From Thioclava sp. GXIMD2076 (GTDB lineage Bacteria; Pseudomonadota; Alphaproteobacteria; Rhodobacterales; Rhodobacteraceae), in contig NZ_CP149933.1 in NCBI RefSeq assembly GCF_037949795.1, positions 612,001 to 676,000 of the forward strand: DNA of 64,000 bases, read 5' to 3'. The notes below the pieces were generated by a model, which did not search any database, was not told the origin of the DNA, and saw nothing but the letters and a program-made list of their open reading frames with translations. Made by a program: the position numbers and the translations under genes. Shown piece by piece: positions 50,539-59,702 of this stretch. Within the stretch, counting starts at the first letter, position 1; the number at the start of each line of letters is the position of its first letter.

Positions 50539-51798
50539 ATGTCGCGTTGGCGCTGGCATATCAAACAGATTTTCGAGCGTATCTGGGTGCGCGTGACGGC
50601 CTTCGGCGTGCTGGGGGTGGTGACCGCATTGAGTGCGGCATGGATGGGGCGATGGGTGCCCGAGGATCTGGGGGTCGATGTCTCGGCCGATGCCATCGAA
50701 AGCATTCTGGAGATCATTGCCTCCTCGATGCTGACGGTTTCGACCTTCTCGCTATCGATCATGGTTTCGGCCTTCTCGGCGGCGCAGGGTTCGGCCACGC
50801 CGCGGGCGATCACGCTGCTGCAATCGGACCGGCTGACGCAGCATGTGCTGGCCTCCTTCATCGGGGCCTTTGTCTATGCGCTGGTGGGGATCATCGCGCT
50901 CGAGACGGGGATCTACGGCAATTCCGGCCGGCTGGTGCTGTTTGCGGTGACGATCGCGGTGGTGGCGATGATTGTCATCATGCTCTTGCGCTGGGTGCAG
51001 CATCTGAGCGAGTTCGGGCGGCTGGAGGATACGGCCTTACGGGTGGAGGAGGCCACGCGCGAGGCGCTGGTGATGCGCGCCGAAGACCCAGTGCTGGGCT
51101 GTTGTGCATGGGAAGAGCCGCCGGTGGGCAGCTGGGAGCTGATGGCCATGCGCACGGGGCATGTGCTGCATGTGGACCCGGCGGTTTTGCAGGAGGTGGC
51201 CGAGGATCTTGGCTGCCGGATCTGGATCCTGGCGCAGCCCGGAGCATTCGTGCATCCGGGAGTGGGGATCTTGCGCTGTGATGCGCTGCTGGAGGATGCG
51301 CAGGCACGGCGGCAGGCCGAGGAGGCGTTGCACGAGGCTTTCACCATCGAACAGGCGCGGTCTTACGAGCAGGATCCCGAATTCGGGCTGCGGGCGATGT
51401 CGGAGATTGCCTCGCGGGCGCTGTCGCCTGCGGTGAACGATCCGGGGACGGCGATCGATATTCTGGGGCGGCTGATGGCGGTGTTGGGCGAGTGGGGGCA
51501 GTCTCGGCCCAAGGACGAGGCGCCGCGCTGCCTGCGGGTGATGGCGCGCGAGCTGGACCCCGAGGCGCTGATCCGCAATGCTTTCGATGCGATCGGGCGG
51601 GACGGGGCAGGGCAGATCGAGGTGGCGATCCGGTTGCAGGACGTGCTGGCGGGGCTGGCACGGACCGAGCCGCGCTTTGCACAGCCGGCCTGCGCGATGG
51701 CCGAGCGGGCCGCCGCCCTGTCGCAGCAGGCGATGGTTCTGCCCGAGGATGCGCAAGCGGTAGCGGCACGGGCCCAGGAGCTGCGGGCGAAACTCTAG
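50539..51798 (+). CDS. DUF2254 membrane protein
   Basis: AAGGAG precedes the ATG. The 419-residue product has several N-terminal helices (VTAFGVLGVVTALSAAWMGR, SSMLTVSTFSLSIMVSAFSA, IGAFVYALVGIIALETGIYG) and a soluble C-terminal part with the DUF2254 block AMSEIASRALSPAVNDPGTA followed by IDILGRLM. The family is widespread and of unknown function. Confidence 0.85.
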   Translation: MSRWRWHIKQIFERIWVRVTAFGVLGVVTALSAAWMGRWVPEDLGVDVSADAIESILEIIASSMLTVSTFSLSIMVSAFSAAQGSATPRAITLLQSDRLTQHVLASFIGAFVYALVGIIALETGIYGNSGRLVLFAVTIAVVAMIVIMLLRWVQHLSEFGRLEDTALRVEEATREALVMRAEDPVLGCCAWEEPPVGSWELMAMRTGHVLHVDPAVLQEVAEDLGCRIWILAQPGAFVHPGVGILRCDALLEDAQARRQAEEALHEAFTIEQARSYEQDPEFGLRAMSEIASRALSPAVNDPGTAIDILGRLMAVLGEWGQSRPKDEAPRCLRVMARELDPEALIRNAFDAIGRDGAGQIEVAIRLQDVLAGLARTEPRFAQPACAMAERAAALSQQAMVLPEDAQAVAARAQELRAKL

Positions 51799-51905
51799 GT
51801 CTGCGCGGTGGATTTGATCCAGATCAAGGAGGGCTGCGCCTTTGCGGGGCAGGGTTGGTCCGGATTGGGCGGTCATGCGGGTCGCCTTCCCGAAAGGAGA
51901 CGCAG

Positions 51906-52211
51906 ATGACCGATCCCCGAACCCTCAATATGCATGCCGCACTTGTCGACCGGATGGGCGATGTGGTGGGTGTTGATTTCACACAGGCCAAAGCGCAAGG
52001 GCATATGTCTGATGCCGAGTGGAGCCAGACCGTGACCCGCTGCACGCAATGTTCCCAGCCCGGAAAATGTCGGGAGTTTCTGGCCGCGCGGGAGGCGCCC
52101 GAGGATCGGGAAACCGTTGCGGCACAGGCCCCCGATTATTGCAATAACCGCAGGCTGATGGGGCGGCTGCAGCGTCTGATGACCGAGGATGCCCCGATTG
52201 CGGCCGAGTGA
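51906..52211 (+). CDS. DUF6455-type cysteine-containing protein
   Basis: AAAGGAG is placed before the ATG. The 101-residue protein contains HAALVDRMGDVVGVDF and VTRCTQCSQPGKCREFLAAR with CxxC...C, and PDYCNNRRLMGRLQ with a fourth Cys, suggesting a small metal-binding domain seen often in Rhodobacterales. The function is unknown. A second, related gene follows. Confidence 0.75.
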   Translation: MTDPRTLNMHAALVDRMGDVVGVDFTQAKAQGHMSDAEWSQTVTRCTQCSQPGKCREFLAAREAPEDRETVAAQAPDYCNNRRLMGRLQRLMTEDAPIAAE

Positions 52212-52239
52212 AAGGCCGCGACTGTCGCACCGCCGGCTG

Positions 52240-52533
52240 ATGCAAGGTCGGGCGACGGGTGGACTTGAGAGAGAGCCTGATGTGGACGATCTGAAAGACA
52301 ACCTGCATTTCTGGATGCTATGGGGCATGGCACGCCGTGCGGGGGTCGATCTGGCGGGGCTGTTGCGGAGCGGGAGGCTGGGCCATGCTCGGTTCGAGGA
52401 GATGCTGGCGGTCTGCCGTCGCTGCCGCCACGCCTGCGACTGTCTGGGCGAGCTGTCCTATCTCCCTGCCGGACAGGAGCGCCCGCCCGCCTTCTGTGGC
52501 AACGGTCATGTGTTAATATTTCTACATGTCTGA
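52240..52533 (+). CDS. Second DUF6455-like small protein
   Basis: The start is uncertain: ATG 52240 or GTG 52282 (VDDLKDNLHFWMLWGMARRA). The product has the same order of cysteines as the previous gene (VCRRCRHACDCLGEL then PPAFCGN). It probably arose by duplication and forms an operon with its neighbour. Confidence 0.65.
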   Translation: MQGRATGGLEREPDVDDLKDNLHFWMLWGMARRAGVDLAGLLRSGRLGHARFEEMLAVCRRCRHACDCLGELSYLPAGQERPPAFCGNGHVLIFLHV

Positions 52534-52605
52534 TAAATAGTGCTTGCTTTTTATTTGTCGGCTATAAATTATGCAGCAAGTGAAAATGACGCCTGTGCAG
52601 CACTG

Positions 52606-52629
52606 ACCGGTTTTACGGCCCGGTTTTTT
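52606..52629 (+). terminator. Rho-independent terminator after DUF6455 genes
   Basis: ACCGG pairs with CCGGT over a nine-base loop and is followed by five T residues. Confidence 0.55.
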
Positions 52630-52753
52630 GGGTGCAGCTATACGAGTCGCTTTGATGATTGACGTTGTAATGCCGCGCAGGTCGAGAACCAGTAAGCGCT
52701 TATATCCGTTCCAGACTGAGGGTTGACCCAGCGTCGCTGTGCGAAACCCTTCG

Positions 52754-52831
52754 GAAATACTTCAAAATGAAACGTGGATGGCTCCGCCATGCGCGTGGCG
52801 AAGTTCTGCCATGAGTATTATGAAGTATTTC
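52754..52831. repeat. Long-range 11-bp inverted repeat upstream of the small RNA
   Basis: GAAATACTTCA at 52754-52764 is perfectly complementary to TGAAGTATTTC at 52821-52831. The enclosed 56 bases include ATGGC-TCC-GCCAT and read as a further hairpin. It could be an RNA structure or a small palindromic element. No protein gene is convincing here. Confidence 0.5.
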
Positions 52832-52871
52832 TTTCCTTCCGGACAGGTTACAAAGGTTTTAAGGAATTCTT

Positions 52872-52941
52872 GAGGCTCCTCCTCCTCCCTGAGCCTCGGG
52901 ACTATGCGGCGGCTTCCCTCCTCCTCCCTGGAAGCCGCCGC
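52872..52941 (+). ncRNA. Cuckoo/CcsR-type anti-Shine-Dalgarno small RNA
   Basis: Two adjacent hairpins present the identical 12-base loop CTCCTCCTCCCT. Hairpin 1 has the 7-bp stem GAGGCTC/GAGCCTC (52872-52897); hairpin 2 has the perfect 12-bp stem GCGGCGGCTTCC/GGAAGCCGCCGC (52906-52941). Two stem-loops exposing CCUCCUCCC are the definition of the alphaproteobacterial cuckoo family, which includes the stress-induced CcsR RNAs of Rhodobacter sphaeroides. The transcript ends were not determined; the promoter should lie upstream in 52630-52870. No DUF1127 gene, the usual CcsR partner, was seen. Confidence 0.75.
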
Positions 52942-53206
52942 CTCCTTACCCCCCCCCTTACCTACGGAATTTACCGCTCCGACACCGTGAGTTTCCCGTT
53001 CACGCGTGCATGTCTCTATCGAGGCAGGGACAGAGTGCGATTCTGCAACCTTGCGCTGAGATACCCCGTGCCAGCCTTTGTCGGACCGAGAGAAAGAGTT
53101 TAGCGTGATCAGTAGCTTGATCCGCATGTCGGGGTTATGGTTACGCCCGTTTTTCTTCTCTTAAGGTTATACCGTCAGGTTTGTGGCCGATTGGTTTGCA
53201 GACGGG
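52942..53206. other. Leader region between small RNA and chemoreceptor gene
   Basis: A C-rich tract (eight C from about 52950) follows the second hairpin. The rest shows no convincing gene and probably holds the chemoreceptor promoter. Confidence 0.35.
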
Positions 53207-55141
53207 ATGTATCAAGTGGCTTGGGTGAAAACATTGAAAGCGCGCCTTTACGGGATCGTGCTTTTGGCAGCATTGGCATTGTTCGGCACGTCCGAGCTTC
53301 TTTTGAAATTCTCGGTAGATAACGCGTATGACATGCGCGAGCAGCATCTGCGCGATGTGACGCAGACGGCGGTCAGTATCCTCGAGCGGTTGCAGGGGGA
53401 TGTGACGGCGGGCAGGATGGACCTGTCCGAGGCGCAGGCGCTGGGGCGCGAGGAGCTGTCGAGGCTGCATTTTGCCGATAACGGGTATTTTTTCGGATTC
53501 GGCACCGATATGGTCTACCAGTTCCACCCCTATAAGCCCGAATGGATCGGCAAGAGCCAGGCGGGCTACACGGATGTGAAGGGCATCAAGGTGTTTGCCG
53601 AGATGGGACGGATCGCGCAGGCCGAGGGCGGAGGCAAGCTGATCTATTATTTCAATAATCCCGAGACCGGCGAGACGGAGGCGAAATTCGGCTATGTGAC
53701 GCTGTTCCCCGACTGGAACTGGATTGTCGGCACCGGCTCCTATGTCTCCGATATCACCGCCTCGCTGTCGCATCTGCGGTTGCTGAGCCTTGTGACAATG
53801 GGCGTTATGCTTGCGGCGCTGGCACTGGTTGCGGGACTGATCGCGCGGGACATTGTCCGCCAGATCACCAATATCAAGGGCCGGATGGAGAGCATGGGCG
53901 CGGGTGATACCGAAACGCCGGTCCCCTATACCAATGGAAAATCCGAGATCGGGGCAATGGCGCGCGCCATCGAGGGGTTCCGCGTGGCGCTGATCGAGAA
54001 GGCCGAGCTGGACCGGCTGCAGGCCGATGCCGAGGTCGAGCGGTTCCGGGCCGAAGAAGAGGCGATGCACAAGCAGGCCGAGCTGCGCGAGATGCAGGTG
54101 GTGGCCGAGCGCGAGGCGCGCGAGAAGGAGGACCGTTTGCGCGAGGAGGCCGAGGCGACCCGTCAGGCGGCGGAAGACGAGCGCAAGCGCCAGATGGAGG
54201 AGCAGGCGCGTGTGGTGCGCGAGCTTGGGCAGGCGCTTTCGGGCATGTCGCGCGGCGATCTGACGGTTGTTTTGCGCGAGACCTTCCCCGACTCCTATGA
54301 AGGGCTGCGGCGCGATTTCAACGCGGCGATCGAGAATATGGCGCAGATGGCAGGGGCGATCCGCGCGAGCGCCTTCCGTCTCGAGGCCGAGACGATGCAG
54401 ATCGATCAGGCCTCTTCCGAGCTGGGACGGCGCACCGAGACGCAGGCCGCCTCGCTCGAGGAGACGGCGGCGGCGATGAACCAGATGTCGTCCTCGGTGT
54501 CGAACGCGCTGGAGAATGCCCGCAATGCCTCGGCGGCAGTGGGCCGCACATTGCAGACGGCCAGTGACGGTCAGCATGTGGTGCAGGATACGGTCTCGGC
54601 GATGGCCGAGATCGAGAAAAGCTCGGAGCAGATCAACCGGATCACCAGCGTCATCGACGATATCGCCTTCCAGACCAATCTTCTGGCGCTGAATGCGGGG
54701 GTCGAGGCGGCGCGTGCGGGCGAGGCGGGGCGCGGCTTTGCCGTGGTTGCCTCCGAGGTGCGGGCGCTGGCGCAGCGCTCGTCGGAGGCGGCACGCGATA
54801 TCTCGCAGCTTCTGTCGACCTCCGAGGTGCAGGTGCGCTCGGGTGTGGAGCAGACCAACCGCTCGTCGCAGGCGCTGAGCCAGATCGAGGCGCTGATCCG
54901 CGAGGTGGACGGGATGGTCCGTTCGATCGAGGCGGGCGCGTCGGAACAGGCGGCAGGTGTGGCCGAGATCACCAATGCGATCAACCAGCTCGATCAGGTG
55001 ACCCAGCAGAATGCCGCGATGTTCGAGCAGAATTCGGCCGCGGTGCAGGCCATGTCGAGCGAGACGGTCGCGCTGAAGCAGGAAGTGTCGGTGTTCCGCC
55101 TGGAGGGCGACGACGAGGCGCCGGTGCGCCACGTCGCCTGA
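53207..55141 (+). CDS. Methyl-accepting chemotaxis protein with single-cache sensor
   Basis: The start is uncertain (GTG 53183, ATG 53207 or GTG 53225). The first helix is [20 protein letters not shown], then a periplasmic single cache domain (sCache_2: [40 protein letters not shown]), a second helix near 190-210, HAMP, a long Glu/Arg/Ala coiled coil, and the MCP signalling tip [20 protein letters not shown] followed by [20 protein letters not shown]. No CheR/CheB-binding pentapeptide ends the protein. It senses a small ligand, perhaps a carboxylate, and signals to CheA. Confidence 0.9.
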   Translation: MYQVAWVKTLKARLYGIVLLAALALFGTSELLLKFSVDNAYDMREQHLRDVTQTAVSILERLQGDVTAGRMDLSEAQALGREELSRLHFADNGYFFGFGTDMVYQFHPYKPEWIGKSQAGYTDVKGIKVFAEMGRIAQAEGGGKLIYYFNNPETGETEAKFGYVTLFPDWNWIVGTGSYVSDITASLSHLRLLSLVTMGVMLAALALVAGLIARDIVRQITNIKGRMESMGAGDTETPVPYTNGKSEIGAMARAIEGFRVALIEKAELDRLQADAEVERFRAEEEAMHKQAELREMQVVAEREAREKEDRLREEAEATRQAAEDERKRQMEEQARVVRELGQALSGMSRGDLTVVLRETFPDSYEGLRRDFNAAIENMAQMAGAIRASAFRLEAETMQIDQASSELGRRTETQAASLEETAAAMNQMSSSVSNALENARNASAAVGRTLQTASDGQHVVQDTVSAMAEIEKSSEQINRITSVIDDIAFQTNLLALNAGVEAARAGEAGRGFAVVASEVRALAQRSSEAARDISQLLSTSEVQVRSGVEQTNRSSQALSQIEALIREVDGMVRSIEAGASEQAAGVAEITNAINQLDQVTQQNAAMFEQNSAAVQAMSSETVALKQEVSVFRLEGDDEAPVRHVA

Positions 55142-55171
55142 GCGTCTTTCCGTCCTCTCCAATCGCTACGA

Positions 55172-55199
55172 AAACGGGTCGCATTATTGCGGCCCGTTT
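55172..55199 (+). terminator. Terminator between chemoreceptor and convergent gntR
   Basis: AAACGGGTCGCA pairs with TGCGGCCCGTTT (one T-G pair) over a TTAT loop. Confidence 0.65.
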
Positions 55200-55209
55200 G
55201 CTTATGTCG

Positions 55210-55914
55210 TCAGGCGCTGTCTTCGGGCAGGTCCAGCGCGCGGCGGCCGAGCCGGATGGAGCCATCGGTGATATCGGCGCGCAGGCTCGCCACCAGCGCC
55301 TGTGCGTCGCGGGCGCGCAGGGCGGCGAGCATCTCCTTGTGACGGTCGATCTTGTAATGGTCGGTGATGCCGCGCAGGACCTGCCGCTGGAATGGACCGA
55401 GCTGGAGCCAGAGGCTCTCGATCATCGGTTGCGCCGCCTGATCGGGATTGGCGCAATAGAGCAGGCGGTGGAACTCCTGGTTGAGACGGGTGAGCCCGTC
55501 CAGATCCTGTGCCTGAAGGGCGGTGTCCATCTCGCGGTCAACGGCCTCCATCGCGTCGATCTGGCGGTCGGCGATATGGGGCAGGGCGCGCAGGGCGGCA
55601 TGGGTTTCGAGCATGATGCGCAGCGCCACCAGCTCCTCGAACCGGCCCGCGGTCATCGGCGGGATCTGAAGGCGGCGATTGCCCAGCACATCGATGCCGC
55701 GCTCGGAGCTGAGCCGCCGGACCGCCTCGCGGATCGGGGTCGGGCTGAGGCCCATTTGAAGCGCCAGCCCGCGCAGGGTCAGCTGTGTGCCGGGCGCGAT
55801 CAGGCCCAGCATCACCGCATGGCGCAAGCGGCGGTAACAGTTGTCCTGCACCGTGTCGCCGGTTTCCATTGGCAGGTCGGGGATCGATGTTTCTTTGGTC
55901 ATAAGAAGTGCCAT
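55210..55914 (-). CDS. GntR-family (FCD) regulator of the divergent puu genes
   Basis: The 234-residue product starts at 55914 or 55902. The winged helix includes IAPGTQLTLRGLALQMGLSP and TPIREAVRRLSSE; the FCD domain has DLDGLTRLNQEFHRLLYCAN and DRHKEMLAALRARDAQALVA. It is divergent from puuA-puuB, and two 12-bp direct repeats lie between them. It most likely represses polyamine catabolism in the absence of inducer. Confidence 0.88.
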   Translation of the reverse strand: MALLMTKETSIPDLPMETGDTVQDNCYRRLRHAVMLGLIAPGTQLTLRGLALQMGLSPTPIREAVRRLSSERGIDVLGNRRLQIPPMTAGRFEELVALRIMLETHAALRALPHIADRQIDAMEAVDREMDTALQAQDLDGLTRLNQEFHRLLYCANPDQAAQPMIESLWLQLGPFQRQVLRGITDHYKIDRHKEMLAALRARDAQALVASLRADITDGSIRLGRRALDLPEDSA

Positions 55915-55932
55915 GAGTTGACAGACTCACAT

Positions 55933-55964
55933 AATGCTATCACAATTCAGAAAATGCTATCACA
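55933..55964. promoter_or_regulatory. Two AATGCTATCACA direct repeats 20 bp apart in the gntR-puuA region
   Basis: AATGCTATCACA occurs exactly at 55933-55944 and 55953-55964, two helical turns apart, just downstream of a possible -35 (TTGACA, 55918-55923) on the plus strand. Position and spacing suit a GntR operator overlapping the puuA promoter. Confidence 0.6.
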
Positions 55965-55980
55965 TTTTGCCGGAGCGATC

Positions 55981-57327
55981 ATGAATAGCCGCGTCAAACA
56001 CGAGCTTCAAAGCGAAACGGATGTCGAAACCGTCTTTGCCTGTATCTGCGACCTGAACGGGGTGATGCGGGGCAAGCGCCTGCCCATCGATCACGTCGAT
56101 AAGGTCAAGAACGGATCCTTGCGGATGCCCCTATCGCTTCTGGGGATGGATATCTGGGGCGAGGATATCGAAGGGTCCGAGCTGGTGTTCGACACGGGCG
56201 ATGCCGACGGGATCGGGGATTATACCGGCCGGCCTCTGAGCCTGATCAGCTGGACCTCGCGTCCGGCGGCCTTCGCGCAGTTGTGGATGGCCAACGAGGA
56301 TGGCACGCCTTTCCTGGGTGATCCGCGGCGCGCGCTGGCTGGGGTCTGCGAGCGGTTCAGGGCGTTGGGGCTGACGCCGGTGGTGGCGACCGAGCTGGAA
56401 TTCTATATCGTGGACCCCAGCGAGGCCACGCCGCAGCCGCCCTGTTCGCCGGTCACGGGCAAGCGGCTCGACAGCGATGGCGCGCTGTCGCTTGATGAGT
56501 TGCAGCATTTCGACGAGCTTCTGAACGAGATCTACGACGCCTGCCGTGCGCAGAACATTCCCGCCGATACCGCGATCTCGGAAAACGGGGCAGGGCAGTT
56601 TGAAATCAACATGATGCATGTCGATGACCCGCTGCGCGCCGCCGATGATGCAGTGCTGTTCAAGCGGCTGGTGCGCGGGATCACCCGCAAGCACGGGTTT
56701 GCGGCGACCTTCATGGCTAAGCCCTATGGCGACCGTGCCGGTTCGGGGATGCATGTGCATTTCTCGCTGGTCGACAAGGAGGGCAATAACGTCTTCGACA
56801 ATGGCGGCGAGGAGGGCACACCGCTTCTGCGCCATGCCGTGGCGGGGCTGTTGCGCACCATGCAGGAGAACGCGTTAGTCTTCGCGCCGCATGAGAACTC
56901 GTTCCGCCGCCTGCTGCCGGGCAGCCATGCGCCCTCGTCGGTGGCATGGGGCTACGAGAACCGCACCGCCGCGATCCGTATTCCGGGCGGGCACCACAAG
57001 GCGCGGCGGATCGAGCACCGTGTGGCGGGGGCGGATGCCAACCCCTATCTGGTGCTGGCCTCCATCCTTGGCGGCGCGCTTCTGGGGATCGAGGGCGAAT
57101 GGCAGCCGCCGGATCCCATCGAGGGCGATGCCTATTCGCTCGATCTCGACCACCTCTCGCTCGACTGGGCCTCGGCCATCGACGCCTTTGCGCGCGGACC
57201 GCATATCGAGCAGATCTACTCCAAACGTCTCAAGCGGATGTTCGTGCAATGCAAGCAGCAGGAGCTGCGCCGCTTCACCCGCCATGTGACCGATTTCGAA
57301 TTCCACAGCTATCTGGAGGCAGTCTGA
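55981..57327 (+). CDS. puuA: Glutamine-synthetase-family gamma-glutamylpolyamine synthetase (PuuA-like)
   Basis: GGAG precedes the ATG by six bases. The 448-residue product has the GS fold: ICDLNGVMRGKRLPIDHVDK near the N-terminus, the ATP/metal site TELEFYIVDP and ISENGAGQFEINMMHVDDPL, HVHFSLVD, and the Arg/substrate loop GYENRTAAIRIPGGHHKARR. Such proteins ligate glutamate to putrescine or another amine. The partner oxidase PuuB overlaps its stop by one base, supporting the assignment. The exact amine is not determined. Confidence 0.85.
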   Translation: MNSRVKHELQSETDVETVFACICDLNGVMRGKRLPIDHVDKVKNGSLRMPLSLLGMDIWGEDIEGSELVFDTGDADGIGDYTGRPLSLISWTSRPAAFAQLWMANEDGTPFLGDPRRALAGVCERFRALGLTPVVATELEFYIVDPSEATPQPPCSPVTGKRLDSDGALSLDELQHFDELLNEIYDACRAQNIPADTAISENGAGQFEINMMHVDDPLRAADDAVLFKRLVRGITRKHGFAATFMAKPYGDRAGSGMHVHFSLVDKEGNNVFDNGGEEGTPLLRHAVAGLLRTMQENALVFAPHENSFRRLLPGSHAPSSVAWGYENRTAAIRIPGGHHKARRIEHRVAGADANPYLVLASILGGALLGIEGEWQPPDPIEGDAYSLDLDHLSLDWASAIDAFARGPHIEQIYSKRLKRMFVQCKQQELRRFTRHVTDFEFHSYLEAV

Positions 57328-58628
57328 TGTCTGTTTCTTATGCGGGCAATGGTGCCCATACCGGCAGTTATTATGCGGCCTCGGCCAATCCTGCGCCCCT
57401 GCGCCCCGCGCTCGAAGGCGCGCAGGAAGCCGATATCTGCGTGGTTGGCGCGGGGTTTTCGGGGCTTTCGACCGCGCTGCATCTGGCCGAGAAGGGCTAT
57501 CAGGTCACCGTGGTCGAGGGCGCCCGCATCGGCTGGGGCGCGTCGGGGCGCAATGGCGGGCAGATCGTCAACGGGCTGAACGCGAGCCTGCAGAAGATCG
57601 GCAAATCCTATGGTCAGGACACCGCGCGGTTTGTGGCGGGGCTGGTGACCGAGGGCGGCAAGATCATCCGCGAGCGCGTCTCGACCTATGGCATCCAATG
57701 CGATCTGAAGGATGGCAACGTGTTTGCCGCTTTCAACGACATGCATATGCGCGAGCTGGAGGAAAAGAAACAGCTCTGGGAAAGCTACGGGCTCAATGAT
57801 CAGCGGATGCTGACCAAATCCGAGATCCGCGAGCATGCCGCGACCGATCTTTATGTCGGTGGCATGATCGACCCGACGGGCGGGCATATGCATCCGCTGA
57901 ACCTGTGTCTGGGCGAGGCTGCGGCCATCGAGGCCAATGGCGGCACGATTTACGAGATGTCGCCGGTGGTCTCGGTGGATACCAACGCGGCGCGTCCGGT
58001 GATCAGGACCGAAAAGGGGCAGATCACCTGCCGGATTCTGGTGCTCTGCGGCAATGCCTATTTGGGCCATGTGGTGCCCGATCTGGAAAACCGCGTGATG
58101 CCGGTGTCCACGCAGGTGATGGCGACAGAGCCCTTGGGCGAGGACCGTGCGCGGGCCTTGATGCCGGCCGATACCTGTATCGAGGATGTGCGCTACATCC
58201 TTGATTATTATCGGATGTCGGCCGATAACCGGCTGCTCTTCGGCGGGGGCACCGTCTATGGCGGAACCGACCCCAAGGATATCAAGGCCAAGCTCTGGGG
58301 CAATATGATGAAGGTCTTCCCGCAGCTGTCGGATGTGAAGATCGATTATGCGTGGTCGGGCAATTTCGCGCTCTCCTTCTCGCGCGTGCCGCAGATGGGG
58401 CGTCTGGGGAATGCGACCTATTACGCGCATGGCTATTCGGGCCATGGCGTGACCGGATCGCATACCTTCGGGCGCATTCTGGCCGAGGCGATCAATGGCG
58501 ATGCAAGCCGCTTTGACGTGTTTGCCAAACTGCCTTGGATCCCGTTCCCCGGCGGGCGGACGTTCCGCGTGCCCTATTCGGTGCTGGGCTCGTGGTATTA
58601 CGAGATCCGCGACCGTCTGGGTTGGTGA
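57327..58628 (+). CDS. puuB: Gamma-glutamylputrescine oxidoreductase-like FAD enzyme (PuuB-like)
   Basis: It starts in a TGATG overlap with puuA. The 433-residue DAO-family protein has the N-terminal GSYYAASANP typical for PuuB, FAD motif VVGAGFSGLSTALHLAEKGY, the RIGWGASGRNGGQI block, and C-terminal FSRVPQMGRLGNATYYAHGY followed by SGHGVTGSH. It oxidises gamma-glutamylated amines to aldehydes with release of ammonia or amine. A related partial gene lies at the right edge of the window. Confidence 0.87.
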   Translation: MSVSYAGNGAHTGSYYAASANPAPLRPALEGAQEADICVVGAGFSGLSTALHLAEKGYQVTVVEGARIGWGASGRNGGQIVNGLNASLQKIGKSYGQDTARFVAGLVTEGGKIIRERVSTYGIQCDLKDGNVFAAFNDMHMRELEEKKQLWESYGLNDQRMLTKSEIREHAATDLYVGGMIDPTGGHMHPLNLCLGEAAAIEANGGTIYEMSPVVSVDTNAARPVIRTEKGQITCRILVLCGNAYLGHVVPDLENRVMPVSTQVMATEPLGEDRARALMPADTCIEDVRYILDYYRMSADNRLLFGGGTVYGGTDPKDIKAKLWGNMMKVFPQLSDVKIDYAWSGNFALSFSRVPQMGRLGNATYYAHGYSGHGVTGSHTFGRILAEAINGDASRFDVFAKLPWIPFPGGRTFRVPYSVLGSWYYEIRDRLGW

Positions 58629-58698
58629 CCTTGTTGGGCTTGCGTTTTGGCGCAGGCCCTGACTATTTGCGGCCAAGAGTTATTTCTGGAGGCCGCCC

Positions 58699-59631
58699 AT
58701 GATCACCCATCTTGTCACCCATTCCGGCGGTTTCCATGCCGATGAGGTATTTTCCACCGTTATCCTGACGCGGCTTTTCCCGCAGGCCGAGCTGGTGCGC
58801 ACCCGCGATGCGGGCTGGATCACCCCTGCCGAGGGTCGGGTGATCTATGATGTGGGCGGTGATTTTGATGCGGCCCGCAATATCTATGATCACCATCAGC
58901 GCGAGGCGCCCCTGCGCGAGGATGGCGCGCCGTTGAGTTCCTTCGGGCTCATCTGGGCGCAATTCGGGCGCGACTATCTGCGCGGGTTCGGGATTGCCGA
59001 AGAGCATCTGGGCGAGGTGCATGCCAGCGTGGACCGCAGCTTCGTGATGCCGGTAGATCTGGTGGATAACGGCAAGCTGTCGGTCTCGGAAGCGGGGGCG
59101 CTGCAGGCGATGACCCTGCCGGGGCTGATCGAGACGCTGCGTCCGGTATTTGACGACCGCGACCCCGAGGGCGAGATCAATGCCTTCTGGCAGGCTGTCG
59201 GTATTGCGCGGACCTTCCTCGAGGCGCGGGTCAACCGCTCGGCGGCGAAACTGCGCGCCGCTGGCATGGTGGCGGAGGCGATAGCAGCGGCGGGCGAGGG
59301 CCGGATCCTCGAACTGCCGATGGGCATGCCGTTCCGTCCGGCAGTGGTGAAGGCGGGCGCCGACCAGCTGTGGTTCGTGGTGACGCCGCGCGGGCCCGAG
59401 GACTGGACCCTGGGCACTATCCGCAAGTTCGATGAGGGGTTCGAGAACCGCGCCGATCTGCCGGCCGACTGGGCGGGGCTGAATGGTGCGGCGCTGGAGG
59501 AGGCCTCGGGTGTGAAGGGCGCGAAATTCTGCCATAACGGGCGGTTCATCGCGGCGGCCAGCTCGCGCGAGGCGGTGATGGAGATGGCGCGGCTGGCGGT
59601 CGAGGATGCGCTGGCCCGCGGGGTTGTGTGA
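58699..59631 (+). CDS. MYG1/UPF0160-family DHH-type nuclease-like protein
   Basis: GGAGG lies upstream of the ATG. The 310-residue product starts ITHLVTHSGGFHADEVFSTV and has RNIYDHHQREAPLRED and SVDRSFVMPVDLVDNG, the metal-binding DHH/HAD residues of MYG1 proteins, which are 3'-5' RNA exonucleases in eukaryotes. The bacterial role is not settled. It is monocistronic, ending at a strong terminator. Confidence 0.87.
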   Translation: MITHLVTHSGGFHADEVFSTVILTRLFPQAELVRTRDAGWITPAEGRVIYDVGGDFDAARNIYDHHQREAPLREDGAPLSSFGLIWAQFGRDYLRGFGIAEEHLGEVHASVDRSFVMPVDLVDNGKLSVSEAGALQAMTLPGLIETLRPVFDDRDPEGEINAFWQAVGIARTFLEARVNRSAAKLRAAGMVAEAIAAAGEGRILELPMGMPFRPAVVKAGADQLWFVVTPRGPEDWTLGTIRKFDEGFENRADLPADWAGLNGAALEEASGVKGAKFCHNGRFIAAASSREAVMEMARLAVEDALARGVV

Positions 59632-59646
59632 GGGGCGCTGCCCCTC

Positions 59647-59665
59647 TTGGGGCCTGCGGCCCCAA
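59647..59665 (+). terminator. Terminator after MYG1 gene
   Basis: TTGGGGCC-TGC-GGCCCCAA is a perfect 8-bp stem with a three-base loop, 15 bases after the stop codon. Confidence 0.7.
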
Positions 59666-59702
59666 TTCACCCCGGGATATTTAGCGACGCTGGAAGCGGG
59701 AT

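Noticed and set aside
52774..53103. A 109-codon plus frame across the small RNA hairpins
   Set aside because: Its length comes from the hairpin repeats; the peptide is poly-Leu/Pro with no similarity and no ribosome binding site. The RNA structure explains the region better.
53141..55162. A 673-codon minus-strand frame opposite the chemoreceptor
   Set aside because: It is low-complexity and Arg/His-rich. The plus strand encodes a complete chemoreceptor.
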